Source: an uncultured Prevotella sp.
GTDB taxonomy: Bacteria; Bacteroidota; Bacteroidia; Bacteroidales; Bacteroidaceae
Length of the DNA: 22,598 nucleotides
NCBI GenBank assembly: GCA_900550635.1
Contig: URSZ01000025.1
Coordinates: 1 to 22,598 of the forward strand
Reading direction: 5' to 3'
This document shows, one piece after another, positions 8,508 through 15,235 of the stretch (positions are counted from its first letter, which is position 1; every line of letters begins with the position of its first letter). Made by a program: the position numbers and the translations under genes. The notes beneath the pieces were generated by a model. The model was not told where the DNA came from, did no database searches, and worked only from the letters and a program-made list of their open reading frames with translations.

Positions 8508-8547
8508 GGAATCCACCCGAAGTTCCTTAGGAATTTCGGGTGACTCC
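8508..8547 (+). terminator. Strong hairpin before the CYTH gene, terminator or leader structure
   Basis: CACCCGAA (8514-8521) pairs with TTCGGGTG (8535-8542), continued by a G-U pair and TTCC/GGAA around a TTA loop, about 13 pairs in all. Weaker flanking pairs GGA/TCC extend it. What follows is TTATAATATATATA rather than a pure T run, so termination is likely imperfect. It may separate prfB and the small gene from the CYTH gene or set its expression. Confidence 0.5.
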
Positions 8548-8591
8548 TTATAATATATATACCACACCGGAACAACCAATACATACACACT

Positions 8592-9092
8592 ATGGCATTC
8601 GAGATAGAGCGCAAGTTTCTTGTCGGCGCAGAGTTCAAAAACATGGCAACCGCGGTGGAACACATACGCCAGGGCTACATTTGCAGCAAACACGGCGTAA
8701 CCGTGCGGGTGCGTACATGCAACGAAAAAGGATACCTTACAATAAAAGGTCCATCGCCCGACGGCGGGCTATCGCGTTATGAGTTTGAAAAGGAAATAAC
8801 GCCGGCAGAGGCCGAAGAACTGATGAAACTGTGCGAACCGGGGCTGATAGACAAGAACCGTTACCTTGTGCCGGCAGGAAAACACGTTTTCGAGGTAGAC
8901 GAATTCTTCGGCGACAACTCCGGCCTGATAATGGCCGAAGTGGAACTGTCATCGCCCGACGAGCCTTTCGAACGCCCACCGTTCTTGGGCCGCGAAGTTA
9001 CCGGAGACAAGCGGTTCTACAACGCACACATGCGCAAAATGCCGTTCAAACTGTGGAAACACACGCTGCCTGAATTCCGGGAGCAGAATTAA
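8592..9092 (+). CDS. CYTH domain protein (triphosphate tunnel metalloenzyme)
   Basis: This 166-residue protein opens with MAFEIERKFLV, giving the CYTH signature ExExK at E4, E6 and K8. Tunnel-lining basic and acidic residues follow in VRVRTCNEKGYLTIKG, RYEFEKEI, DKNRYLV, FEVDEFFG and MAEVEL. Family members bind triphosphorylated substrates with divalent metal; stand-alone bacterial forms of this length are often inorganic triphosphatases, and class IV adenylate cyclases share the fold. The substrate cannot be told from sequence. It is cytoplasmic. The next gene on this strand is 365 bp away, so it probably ends its transcription unit, though no classical terminator is visible before repeat copy 2. 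Confidence 0.88.
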   Translation: MAFEIERKFLVGAEFKNMATAVEHIRQGYICSKHGVTVRVRTCNEKGYLTIKGPSPDGGLSRYEFEKEITPAEAEELMKLCEPGLIDKNRYLVPAGKHVFEVDEFFGDNSGLIMAEVELSSPDEPFERPPFLGREVTGDKRFYNAHMRKMPFKLWKHTLPEFREQN

Positions 9093-9142
9093 GGCATTTT
9101 AACACCACAGTATTTCAACGGCTAACTCCCCTTCCGCACCTT

Positions 9143-9222
9143 GCAAAAAATATCTCTGAGATATTTTGAAATATGTCAGACCTATTTTAAAATATGTCTG
9201 ACATATTTTTTTCTTGCTCCCA
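9143..9222 (+). repeat. Dispersed three-unit palindromic element, copy 2
   Basis: The left edge GCAAAAAATA is followed by three 21-bp units with cores CTCTGAG, GTCAGAC and GTCTGAC, then a T tail and CTTGCTCCCA. The units are joined by TTTTGAAA and TTTTAAAA. It occupies the 365-bp gap 9093-9457 between the CYTH and RlpA genes, in the same orientation as copy 1. The rest of that gap holds the rlpA promoter and an unassigned stretch 9223-9400. Confidence 0.88.
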
Positions 9223-9403
9223 AGAGGAAAAACAGGCTCGCCTTTCCGGATAAATATTTTTTAACATTCAATCATCCCCAAGCACCGCCCGAACACGCGC
9301 ACGGCCTGTTTTTTCAAAGGATACGGGCGTTAAGAAAAGCGAACACTTTACGTTAAATCCGGCGTAATTATCCCTCGTTCAAGCCCTTGTAAACGCATGT
9401 TAT

Positions 9404-9434
9404 TTTGTCGTTATAATAAAAACACCTACCTTTG
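9404..9434 (+). promoter_or_regulatory. Promoter of the RlpA-like gene
   Basis: TTTG (9404-9407), a 19-nt spacer and TACCTTTG (9427-9434) fit the Bacteroidota consensus exactly. The ATG at 9458 lies 23 bp downstream behind an A-rich leader. Confidence 0.8.
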
Positions 9435-9457
9435 CAGCCGAAAAACATAATCACACT

Positions 9458-10048
9458 ATGCAAATAAGCAAAAAAGCAATGACTTTCGTGGTGGCGATTT
9501 TCGCTGTTTTAGCCACTGCCGCCGCGCAAGATACAGGCAACGCCACATACTACGCCGACTATTTTCACGGCAGGAAGGCAAGCGACGGTACGCTTTACCA
9601 CCGCGACAGCATGACATGCGCCCACAAGACATACCCGTTCGGGACACTGCTGCGCGTCCGCAACAAGAAAAACGGCAACGAAGTGTATGTAACCGTAACC
9701 GACCGCGGGCCGTTCCGCCGCGGCTGCATAGTCGACCTCTCGCGCGCAGCGGCTGAACAGCTCGACATGATTGCGTCGGGCGTCGTGCCCGTAGAGGTGG
9801 AACTGGTAGAACCCGTAGTGCCGTTCCGCAACATCGAGAATACCATACTGCCGTCGCTCGATTTCGACAACGCGGCAGGCAAGGAATATTTCTCGCTCGC
9901 GCAGGACAACCCCAGGATGGAAAAGAGGCTCAAGGACAAGACGGCCAGCATAGGCGCCAACGGGATAAAGAGCAACGGAACCAAGACCAAAGCCGAAGAA
10001 CCGCGCTACCGCATTCGCCGCGACATACTCTCGGCCCAAAGCAAATAA
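9458..10048 (+). CDS. rlpA: RlpA-like septal ring lytic transglycosylase domain protein
   Basis: The 196-residue product has an N-terminal signal peptide (MQISKKAMTFVVAIFAVLAT, probable cleavage after the AAAQ region near residue 24) and is exported. A double-psi beta-barrel domain follows at about 28-119: NATYYADYFHGRKASDGT, then CAHKTYPFGTLLRV with His56, then VTVTDRGPF with Asp82 and IVDLSRAAAEQL. These match the RlpA catalytic His and Asp; characterised RlpA cleaves peptide-free (denuded) glycan strands. No SPOR domain is present. The tail of about 75 residues is charged and of unknown role. The gene has its own promoter and terminator, so it is likely monocistronic. Confidence 0.87.
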   Translation: MQISKKAMTFVVAIFAVLATAAAQDTGNATYYADYFHGRKASDGTLYHRDSMTCAHKTYPFGTLLRVRNKKNGNEVYVTVTDRGPFRRGCIVDLSRAAAEQLDMIASGVVPVEVELVEPVVPFRNIENTILPSLDFDNAAGKEYFSLAQDNPRMEKRLKDKTASIGANGIKSNGTKTKAEEPRYRIRRDILSAQSK

Positions 10049-10092
10049 ACAAGGCAATCCTGTAAACACGCCTGCAAAGGCAAAGACACATA

Positions 10093-10132
10093 AAACTGTG
10101 GCGGACACCGTATGATATGTCCGCCACAGTTT
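10093..10132 (+). terminator. Rho-independent terminator of the RlpA-like gene
   Basis: AAACTGTGGCGGACA (10093-10107) is perfectly complementary to TGTCCGCCACAGTTT (10118-10132), a 15-bp stem with a 10-nt loop followed by GTTTTAT. The A-rich left flank lets it also act on the convergent PAP2 gene. Confidence 0.9.
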
Positions 10133-10193
10133 GTTTTATCTCACCCGTTCCCGGGCTGCCGCATGCCGCGCCGGCGGTGCAACGCGGCAGATT

Positions 10194-10823
10194 TCAGAAA
10201 ACCACGCATACATTAACGCCCCATTCTCCCGAAGAATAATACGGAAGCCCCGTCACAGCGGCCGCCCGTCGGCAAGCTGACTTGGTAAAGATTTTGGGAT
10301 ACAGCCAGTATGCCAGTTTCGTACTAATAACGCCTATACATGCACCAGCCACGACATCGTTTATGTAATGGCGGTCGTTGTATATCCTGAGATACCCCGT
10401 GGCGGCAGCTACGGCATACCCCGCATAGCCTATCCATGGTGAGACGTCCTTGTACTCCTTGTAAAGGAATTCTGCTCCCATGAACGCCGTGGCCGTGTGG
10501 CCTGAGGGAAAAGAGTTCCGCGCACCGCTGTCGGGACGCTTTTCGCGGAAAGCGAATTTCATGCTGTTCACAAGTATTCCCATGGTGGCGTAAGACATCG
10601 CAAGGATTACGCTGCGGTCGACAATCCTGTGTTTTCCCTTCACCCCGCAAAGGTTAAGCCCGTAAACTGCCGCCATTGGCGCATACTGGCTGTAATCATC
10701 GGCCTTGAACTTGCGCCGGCCGCCGGCCGAAAGAGCGTCCTGAACGTTTTCCTTCCTACCTGCAAGCCACCCGTTGTGTACAAAAAGCGCCGAAACGCCG
10801 AACAAAGCCGCGGGAACGAGCAC
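10194..10823 (-). CDS. PAP2-family phosphatase, apparently 5'-truncated
   Basis: All three PAP2 motifs are present: KFAFREKRP (K-X6-RP), NSFPSGHTA (PSGH) and LRIYNDRHYINDV (R-X5-H-X3-D). This predicts a phosphatase acting on lipid phosphates, such as undecaprenyl-PP, phosphatidate or lipid A. Hydrophobic segments follow at ILAMSYATMGILV, WIGYAGYAVAAATGYL and DVVAGACIGVI. The frame opens upstream at a TAA near 10855, and the only reasonable start is GTG 10823; homologous sequence (ITGEVLVPAAL) runs a few codons further upstream without an ATG. No signal peptide or first membrane segment is encoded. The homology stops just where element A (10834-10897) begins. The protein may be a nonfunctional remnant, or it may use an unusual start. 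Confidence 0.75.
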   Translation of the reverse strand: MLVPAALFGVSALFVHNGWLAGRKENVQDALSAGGRRKFKADDYSQYAPMAAVYGLNLCGVKGKHRIVDRSVILAMSYATMGILVNSMKFAFREKRPDSGARNSFPSGHTATAFMGAEFLYKEYKDVSPWIGYAGYAVAAATGYLRIYNDRHYINDVVAGACIGVISTKLAYWLYPKIFTKSACRRAAAVTGLPYYSSGEWGVNVCVVF

Positions 10824-10833
10824 TTCACCGGTT

Positions 10834-10897
10834 ATCCCGAATCGGACATATTATTAGCCGTAGTCATACAATCGCGTTCTAATGACTGATTCGGGAT
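10834..10897. repeat. Structured intergenic element A
   Basis: ATCCCGAATC (10834-10843) pairs with GATTCGGGAT (10888-10897). AGTCAT (10862-10867) pairs with ATGACT (10882-10887), which directly joins the right arm. The result is one long 3' strand pairing with two separated 5' segments around an 18-nt bulge. The end module CTAATGACTGATTCGGG (10879-10895) recurs with 14 of 17 matches in element B at 18664-18680. It abuts the point where PAP2 homology stops. Confidence 0.6.
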
Positions 10898-10933
10898 TAT
10901 ACGGGCGCACGAACAAACACCGCAGGGCAAGAC

Positions 10934-10956
10934 AAAAAAAAGCGTGAGCTTCGCTT
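10934..10956 (-). terminator. Intrinsic terminator of the candidate small RNA
   Basis: On the minus strand AAGCG (10956-10952), a 7-nt loop and CGCTT (10944-10940) are followed by an uninterrupted T run that begins in the stem and ends at 10934. The stem is short but the T run is strong. Confidence 0.65.
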
Positions 10957-11085
10957 ATCTTACTCTGAGGTATTTGGCGTAACCCGTATAGACGATAAGT
11001 TCCACCCACGCATAGCGCAGGCGTTCACCGAACCTATTCGTGCCTACACTTCATCTAATCGCCAAATTTTCAGAGTATACCGAAT
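10934..11085 (-). ncRNA. ssrS: Candidate structured small RNA, 6S RNA-like
   Basis: On the minus strand a 5' arm (11077-11060) and a 3' arm (10979-10961) close a rod: TACTCTGA/TCAGAGTA and ATTTGGCG/CGCCAAAT, with a small mismatch between. Inside, CGAATAGGTTC pairs with GAACTTATCG through a G-U and one bulge, leaving an unpaired region on both sides between the two stems. A hairpin with T8 follows directly, and no conserved reading frame spans the region. A rod with a central bubble and an intrinsic terminator is the plan of 6S RNA, which binds RNA polymerase holoenzyme. From memory the Bacteroidales-1 RNA motif has been linked to 6S RNA. The 5' end is uncertain: no perfect -7 box precedes 11085, but TAACTTTG (11174-11167) could start a longer form. 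Confidence 0.5.
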
Positions 11086-11203
11086 AATAGTAAACGCTAA
11101 TTAATAATATGTTATATCGATGTTATTCCATTGGTTTCTGAATATTATGTTGTTCACGCCTTGCGGCAAAGTTAACCATACGAACCGGAAACGGCGGGGT
11201 TTG

Positions 11204-11707
11204 TCAAAACTTTATGTCTTTCAGTTTTTCCTTCAGGTCTTCCTCGTCCAATGCGGTGAATACCACCTTGCCCTTGGGGTCGATAAGATAGAATGTAGGA
11301 ATCCACTTTATGCCGTAGCTTTTCGACACGGCTGTTTCCTTCCACTTCTTCAGTTCGCTTGCGTGCGTCCAGGCAAGCCCGTCCTTTTCAATGCACTTTT
11401 TCCATGCCTCCGCGTCGGTGTCGAACGAAATGCCGAGGAACCGTATGTTTTTCCCCTTCAGAGAGTCGTGCAGTTGCACCATGTAGGGATTGGACTTGCG
11501 GCAGTCGGGGCACCAGCTGGCCCAGAAATCGATGAGCAGGTATTTGCCGCGAAAATCCGAGAGCGAAACATTCTTCCCTTCCGGACTTTTAAGTGTGAAC
11601 GCCGGTGCGGCCTTGCCTTCGGCAATCAGGGCCGACGCGCTTTCGGCATTCTGCGCCGCGCATAAAAGCGGGAAAGCGAGCAATGCCGCGAGAACGATTC
11701 TTTTCAT
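11204..11707 (-). CDS. TlpA-like thioredoxin-fold protein, exported
   Basis: The 167-residue protein starts MKRIVLAALLAFPLLCAAQ, a signal peptide cleaved near residue 19, so it acts in the periplasm. The TlpA/AhpC-TSA domain holds the redox pair in FWASWCPDCRKSNPY (Cys66 and Cys69) and the cis-proline segment KWIPTFYLIDPKGKVV. Members reduce or exchange disulfides in exported proteins or in cytochrome maturation. The partner is unknown, and no cytochrome gene is nearby. ATG 11731 would add eight polar residues before the signal and is less likely. Repeat copy 3 lies upstream, and its edge reads TAATTTTTG on this strand about 75 nt before the start. The candidate small RNA follows downstream. 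Confidence 0.86.
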   Translation of the reverse strand: MKRIVLAALLAFPLLCAAQNAESASALIAEGKAAPAFTLKSPEGKNVSLSDFRGKYLLIDFWASWCPDCRKSNPYMVQLHDSLKGKNIRFLGISFDTDAEAWKKCIEKDGLAWTHASELKKWKETAVSKSYGIKWIPTFYLIDPKGKVVFTALDEEDLKEKLKDIKF

Positions 11708-11777
11708 TTTTGTCTGTATTTTTTGTTCCATTTTTTACACCTCTGTTTTTCTCTTGTTTTTCAGTAATTTCACGCCG

Positions 11778-11854
11778 GCAAAAATTAGTGCCTTGAATTT
11801 TGAAATATGTGCCTTGTATTTTAAAATATGTCCGACCTATTTTTTCTTTTCTCA
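11778..11854 (+). repeat. Dispersed three-unit palindromic element, copy 3
   Basis: The left edge GCAAAAATTA leads into two units with the alternative core GTGCCTTG and one unit with core GTCCGAC, again at 21-bp spacing, then T6 and CTTTTCTCA. It lies between tlpA (-) and the 3' end of higA (-). The minus-strand edge reads TAATTTTTG (11787-11779), a -7-like box upstream of the TlpA-like gene. The remaining sequence to 11981 is unassigned. Confidence 0.85.
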
Positions 11855-11981
11855 GAGAGGGGTATTCGGACGCCGTTTTATTTGTCTGCAAAAACGGGAT
11901 TTTAAATTACACTTTTCCGAACGCCTCACGCACAGTACCCGCTCCGGCCTCCGCCGGCCGCAAACCGGCCGCCATTGCGGG

Positions 11982-12347
11982 CTACACGCCCAGTACAATG
12001 CTTGCGTCGATATTAAGTTTCCTGCTGATGTCGCGCGCAACTTTGAGCGTGGGCTCGCTACGGCCGGTGAGGTAATCGCTCACGCGCGAAGGGCTTACTC
12101 CAAGAAGCTCCGACAGTTTTGCCTGATTCAGCCCCATTTCATACATTCGAAGCCTTATTGCCTCGACGAGCGAAGGGGACTTTATTGGATAATGCTCTTC
12201 CTCGTAATCTTCAACAAGCGCCGACAGCAAGTCCAACTCCACCAGGTTCTTGTCGTCACGGGGAGTGTTTTCATCCACCAGCGGCATAAGTTCTTCTATA
12301 CGTTCCATTGCCGCCTTGTAAGCCGTTTCGTTTTGAATCTTTGCCAT
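11982..12347 (-). CDS. higA: HigA-type antitoxin, helix-turn-helix regulator
   Basis: The 121-residue protein has an acidic N-terminal half and a C-terminal XRE/Cro-type DNA-binding domain at about 64-115, with the helix-turn-helix in NQAKLSELLGVSPSRVSDYLTGRSEPT. HigA antitoxins bind and neutralise HigB and repress their own operon. ATG 12347 (MAKIQNETAY) is chosen because it lies 4 bp after the toxin stop; upstream starts would overlap the toxin gene. Toxin-first order is characteristic of higBA. Repeat copy 3 lies about 130 bp downstream of its stop. Confidence 0.88.
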   Translation of the reverse strand: MAKIQNETAYKAAMERIEELMPLVDENTPRDDKNLVELDLLSALVEDYEEEHYPIKSPSLVEAIRLRMYEMGLNQAKLSELLGVSPSRVSDYLTGRSEPTLKVARDISRKLNIDASIVLGV

Positions 12348-12351
12348 ACGT

Positions 12352-12645
12352 CTATATATTTTGTGCGTCTGTAGAATCATATTCACCGTGAGTACCTATA
12401 AAACGGATAAACACCAGTTTTATGGTAAACTTTACAACCGCTATCAGCCGGTGGTTGTTTCCCTTGATGTTGAACACATAGTGTTGGTTTCCCACGCTGT
12501 CCACGCTGCCGAAAGTCTGTTTCATATCGGCAAAGCATGTCCATTCTGCCTTTCGCACCTTCTGGAACCAGTCTTCAAGGGCTGTTTGGGCGTCAGGATG
12601 TATTCTGTAATATTCTATGATTCTGGTTCTTGCTATTATTCTCAT
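12352..12645 (-). CDS. higB: HigB-type toxin, RelE-superfamily mRNA interferase
   Basis: The 97-residue basic protein starts MRIIARTRIIEYYRIHPDAQ and contains AEWTCFADMKQTFGSVDSVG, YVFNIKGNNHRLIAVVKF and a C-terminal FIRFIGTHGEYD. This is the pattern of HigB family toxins, which cleave mRNA on the ribosome; the conserved FIGTHxEYD ending is intact. Length is normal and no disruption is seen, so the module is probably functional. It is first in the operon, with higA starting 4 bp after its stop. Confidence 0.88.
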   Translation of the reverse strand: MRIIARTRIIEYYRIHPDAQTALEDWFQKVRKAEWTCFADMKQTFGSVDSVGNQHYVFNIKGNNHRLIAVVKFTIKLVFIRFIGTHGEYDSTDAQNI

Positions 12646-12672
12646 ACTTGTTTGTATGTCAGTGCAAATATA
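12643..12672 (-). promoter_or_regulatory. higBA promoter and possible operator
   Basis: On the minus strand TATATTTG (12672-12665) is an exact -7 box; the -33 region is only TTTT. The start point would fall near 12658, at one end of the palindrome CATAC-N6-GTATG (12643-12658), which also contains the higB start codon. Its position suits autorepression by HigA. Confidence 0.5.
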
Positions 12673-12810
12673 ACCTTTTGTTTTGGAATATAAAAGATTC
12701 TACCATAATTCAAATCCAAACTGAAATACGAAAACATTAACACGGCACAGGCAACGCCGGCACTCGCCCGCAAAAGCCGCGTTATTTGGGTAAAACTTTT
12801 AAAGTATGGA

Positions 12811-12855
12811 GTAAACAAAAAAGGCATTCGCTGAAACTTATCCTCGAATGCCTTT
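12811..12855 (-). terminator. Terminator of tRNA-Met
   Basis: CGAATGCCTTT (12845-12855) and AAAGGCATTCG (12820-12830) form a perfect 11-bp stem with a 14-nt loop. On the minus strand the stem runs into TTTTGTTTAC. It starts four bases after the tRNA 3' end. Confidence 0.9.
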
Positions 12856-12858
12856 GCG

Positions 12859-12932
12859 TAGCGGGACCCGGGATTGAACCGGGGACCTCATGATTATGAA
12901 TCATGCGCTCTAACCAGCTGAGCTATCCCGCC
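12859..12932 (-). tRNA. tRNA-Met (anticodon CAT)
   Basis: On the minus strand the acceptor GGCGGGA (12932-12926) pairs with TCCCGCT (G-U at the last pair), with discriminator A at 12859. The D arm carries AGCTCAGCTGGTTAGAGC, the anticodon loop reads TTCATAA with anticodon CAT, and the T arm is CCGGG/CCCGG around TTCAATC. CCA is not encoded. CAT could also mark tRNA-Ile2 read after lysidine modification. Elongator Met is preferred; it does not show the initiator hallmark at 1-72. Confidence 0.92.
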
Positions 12933-12951
12933 ATTTGCGTAAATGCGGTTG

Positions 12952-12982
12952 CAAAAATACGTATTTCTTCATAACCGGCAAA
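12952..12982 (-). promoter_or_regulatory. Promoter of tRNA-Met
   Basis: On the minus strand TTTG (12982-12979), a 19-nt spacer and TATTTTTG (12959-12952) fit the consensus exactly, 20 bp before the tRNA. Confidence 0.8.
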
Positions 12983-13139
12983 CTTTTTACGGTATTTTTT
13001 AGCAGAAACGCTAACACACATTGCCGGCAGCCACTTAAAAAATGTGAAGCAGCCGCCACATCTTTGCTAAAGAAACGTAAAGGCCGGCGACAAGTTCAAT
13101 TATACGCGCAAAAAGCACACAAAAGTGCATAAATTGTAG

Positions 13140-13147
13140 TAATTTTG
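13140..13147 (+). promoter_or_regulatory. Putative promoter of the lptG-ribBA run, -7 box
   Basis: TAATTTTG matches TAnnTTTG exactly and lies 33 bp before ATG 13181. The -33 region is not recognisable. Confidence 0.5.
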
Positions 13148-13180
13148 CCGATTAATGGAAAGTGTACCTTCACTGAAAGG

Positions 13181-15235
13181 ATGAAATACATAAAAAAACT
13201 CGACCTATTCGTAACACGAAGCTTCCTGATGATGCTTGCCGGAGCATTCTTCGTCAGCCTGTTCGTGCTAATGATGCAGTTTACGTGGAGGTACATCGAC
13301 GAACTCATCGGCAAGGGGCTTACCATGGACATCTTTGCCCAGTTCTTCTGGTACATGGCTCTTACCGTAGTTCCGCAAGCCATTCCGCTGGCCATATTGC
13401 TTTCGTCGCTTATATCGTTCGGCAACATGGGCGAACGCCTCGAGCTGCTGGCCATGAAAAGCGCCGGCATTCCGCTCATACGCATTATGAGGCCGCTGAT
13501 TGTGATTGTAACGGCCATAGGAGGCATGTCGTTCTACTTCCAGAACGTAACGAGCCCAAATGCCGAATACCAGCTGCGGGCGCTGCTCCTCAGCATGCAC
13601 GAGAGCGCACCGGCCCTCGACATCCCCGAAGGAGCATTCTACAACGGCATTCCCAACGTAAACCTGTACGTACAGAAAAAAGAGAACGAAACGGGAATGC
13701 TCTACAACGTGATAATATACAAAACCGACCGAGGATTCAACAAGGCGCAGATAGTACTTGCCGACTCGGCCAAACTCGAAATAACAGGCGACAAACATTA
13801 CCTGAAGCTGCAACTGTACAGCGGCGAACAGTTTGAGAACCTCGACGCTTCCTCTACCGGCCGCCTGAACGCATATATCCCTTACGACAGGGAGACATTC
13901 GCCTACAAGCAACTCTATATAGAATTCGACAGCAACTTCAACGTGCTCGACGCCGACGCAATTGGCAACCGCCCGGAATCGAGAAACATGGCAGAACTCG
14001 TAGTTGGCGTCGATTCAATGGAAACATACGCCGACAGCCTCGGGAAAGCGAACTACGCCATAGTGGCCAAGGAAGGCGGACTGGGAACAATACCTGCTCT
14101 GAACAGGTATCACAACGACGCGCCGAAACAAACGCCTGCCAAGACGGCGGCAAAAACCCCTGCTGCCGCAACGCAAGCCCCGGCCGCGAAAGCCGAAAAA
14201 AAGACTGCCGCACCAGCTCAGGCTGCCAAGCCAGATAAATCATCGGCCGAAGTACCTGTAACAAAAATAGACATAGACAGCCTTTTCTCATCTCTCTCGG
14301 CCGAACAGAAAACATCGGTAATCAACAAGACACGCGAAAAAGCCGGACGCGTAGAAACAGAGCTCGAATGGCAAAGGTACGAGGTGCTCGACATAGACCT
14401 CAACATGAGGAAATACATGATAGCCTGGCACAACAAGATACTCCTATCGCTAACGTGCATAATATTCTTCTTCGTGGGCGCGCCGCTCGGCTCGATAATA
14501 CAAAAAGGAGGACTCGGACTGCCGACCGTGGTATCGGTCATAATCTTCATATTATACTACATAATAAGCACGTCCGGCATGAAACTTGCAAAGGAAGGTA
14601 CGTGGGAGATATGGTTCGGCATGTGGATAAGCGCCATGGTGCTCGTGCCGCTCGGAGCGTTCCTTACCTACAAGGCAAACAAGGATTCGGTTGTCTTTAA
14701 CGCCGAAGCCTACAGGCGGTTCTTCATCACCGTGCTCGGACTGCGCACACGCCGCCACATTACACTGAAAGAAGTAATCGTAGAAGACCCGAACTATGCC
14801 GACGTTTACGAACGCCTCGGCAAGCTTGCCGAAGACTGTCGCGAATACAACAGGCGCAAACGACTGTGGAGAGCTCCGAACTACCTGACAAACTTCTTCC
14901 GCCCCAAAGAGGACCACCAGGCAACCCGAATAAACGACGAAATGGAAAGCATTGTGGAAGAATTGTCGAACTCGCGCGACCCGAGAATCCTTTACGAGCT
15001 GAACCGTTTCCCCATAATATTTGTCACGGCGCATGTGCTGCCATTCAATAAGCCATGGATTAACCGCACCGTAGGCGCAATACTGCCAATAGGGCTTATC
15101 TTTTGGCTAAGAATGTGGAAATACCGTCTGCGCCTGCTCAGAGATATGAAACAAATCGTATCTTCGTGCGACAAAGAACGCGAATACATCGAAACATTAA
15201 ATAAAACAGAAAAACAAAATCAAACAACAGCATAA
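13181..15235 (+). CDS. LptF/LptG family permease (YjgP/YjgQ)
   Basis: The 684-residue inner-membrane protein belongs to the LptF/LptG family, the transmembrane part of the LptB2FG transporter that extracts lipopolysaccharide for export. N-terminal membrane segments (about 12-32, 55-80, 100-120) include the family segment SFGNMGERLELLAMKSAGIPL. A periplasmic domain follows, then membrane segments LLSLTCIIFFFVGAPLGSII, VVSVIIFILYYIISTSG and WFGMWISAMVLVPLGAFLTY. An Ala/Lys/Pro-rich low-complexity stretch at about 312-357 interrupts the periplasmic part. A C-terminal extension of about 150 residues carries another hydrophobic segment (TVGAILPIGLIFWL). ATG 13181 is preferred over TTG 13145. The stop overlaps the ribBA start in TAATG, implying coupled translation. 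Confidence 0.87.
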   Translation: MKYIKKLDLFVTRSFLMMLAGAFFVSLFVLMMQFTWRYIDELIGKGLTMDIFAQFFWYMALTVVPQAIPLAILLSSLISFGNMGERLELLAMKSAGIPLIRIMRPLIVIVTAIGGMSFYFQNVTSPNAEYQLRALLLSMHESAPALDIPEGAFYNGIPNVNLYVQKKENETGMLYNVIIYKTDRGFNKAQIVLADSAKLEITGDKHYLKLQLYSGEQFENLDASSTGRLNAYIPYDRETFAYKQLYIEFDSNFNVLDADAIGNRPESRNMAELVVGVDSMETYADSLGKANYAIVAKEGGLGTIPALNRYHNDAPKQTPAKTAAKTPAAATQAPAAKAEKKTAAPAQAAKPDKSSAEVPVTKIDIDSLFSSLSAEQKTSVINKTREKAGRVETELEWQRYEVLDIDLNMRKYMIAWHNKILLSLTCIIFFFVGAPLGSIIQKGGLGLPTVVSVIIFILYYIISTSGMKLAKEGTWEIWFGMWISAMVLVPLGAFLTYKANKDSVVFNAEAYRRFFITVLGLRTRRHITLKEVIVEDPNYADVYERLGKLAEDCREYNRRKRLWRAPNYLTNFFRPKEDHQATRINDEMESIVEELSNSRDPRILYELNRFPIIFVTAHVLPFNKPWINRTVGAILPIGLIFWLRMWKYRLRLLRDMKQIVSSCDKEREYIETLNKTEKQNQTTA

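Noticed and set aside
9141..9356. Small open frames running through the repeat copies (products rich in YF, KIC and TYF)
   Set aside because: They arise from translating the 21-bp units, which are exactly seven codons long and so keep the frame open. No starts or codon bias support coding.
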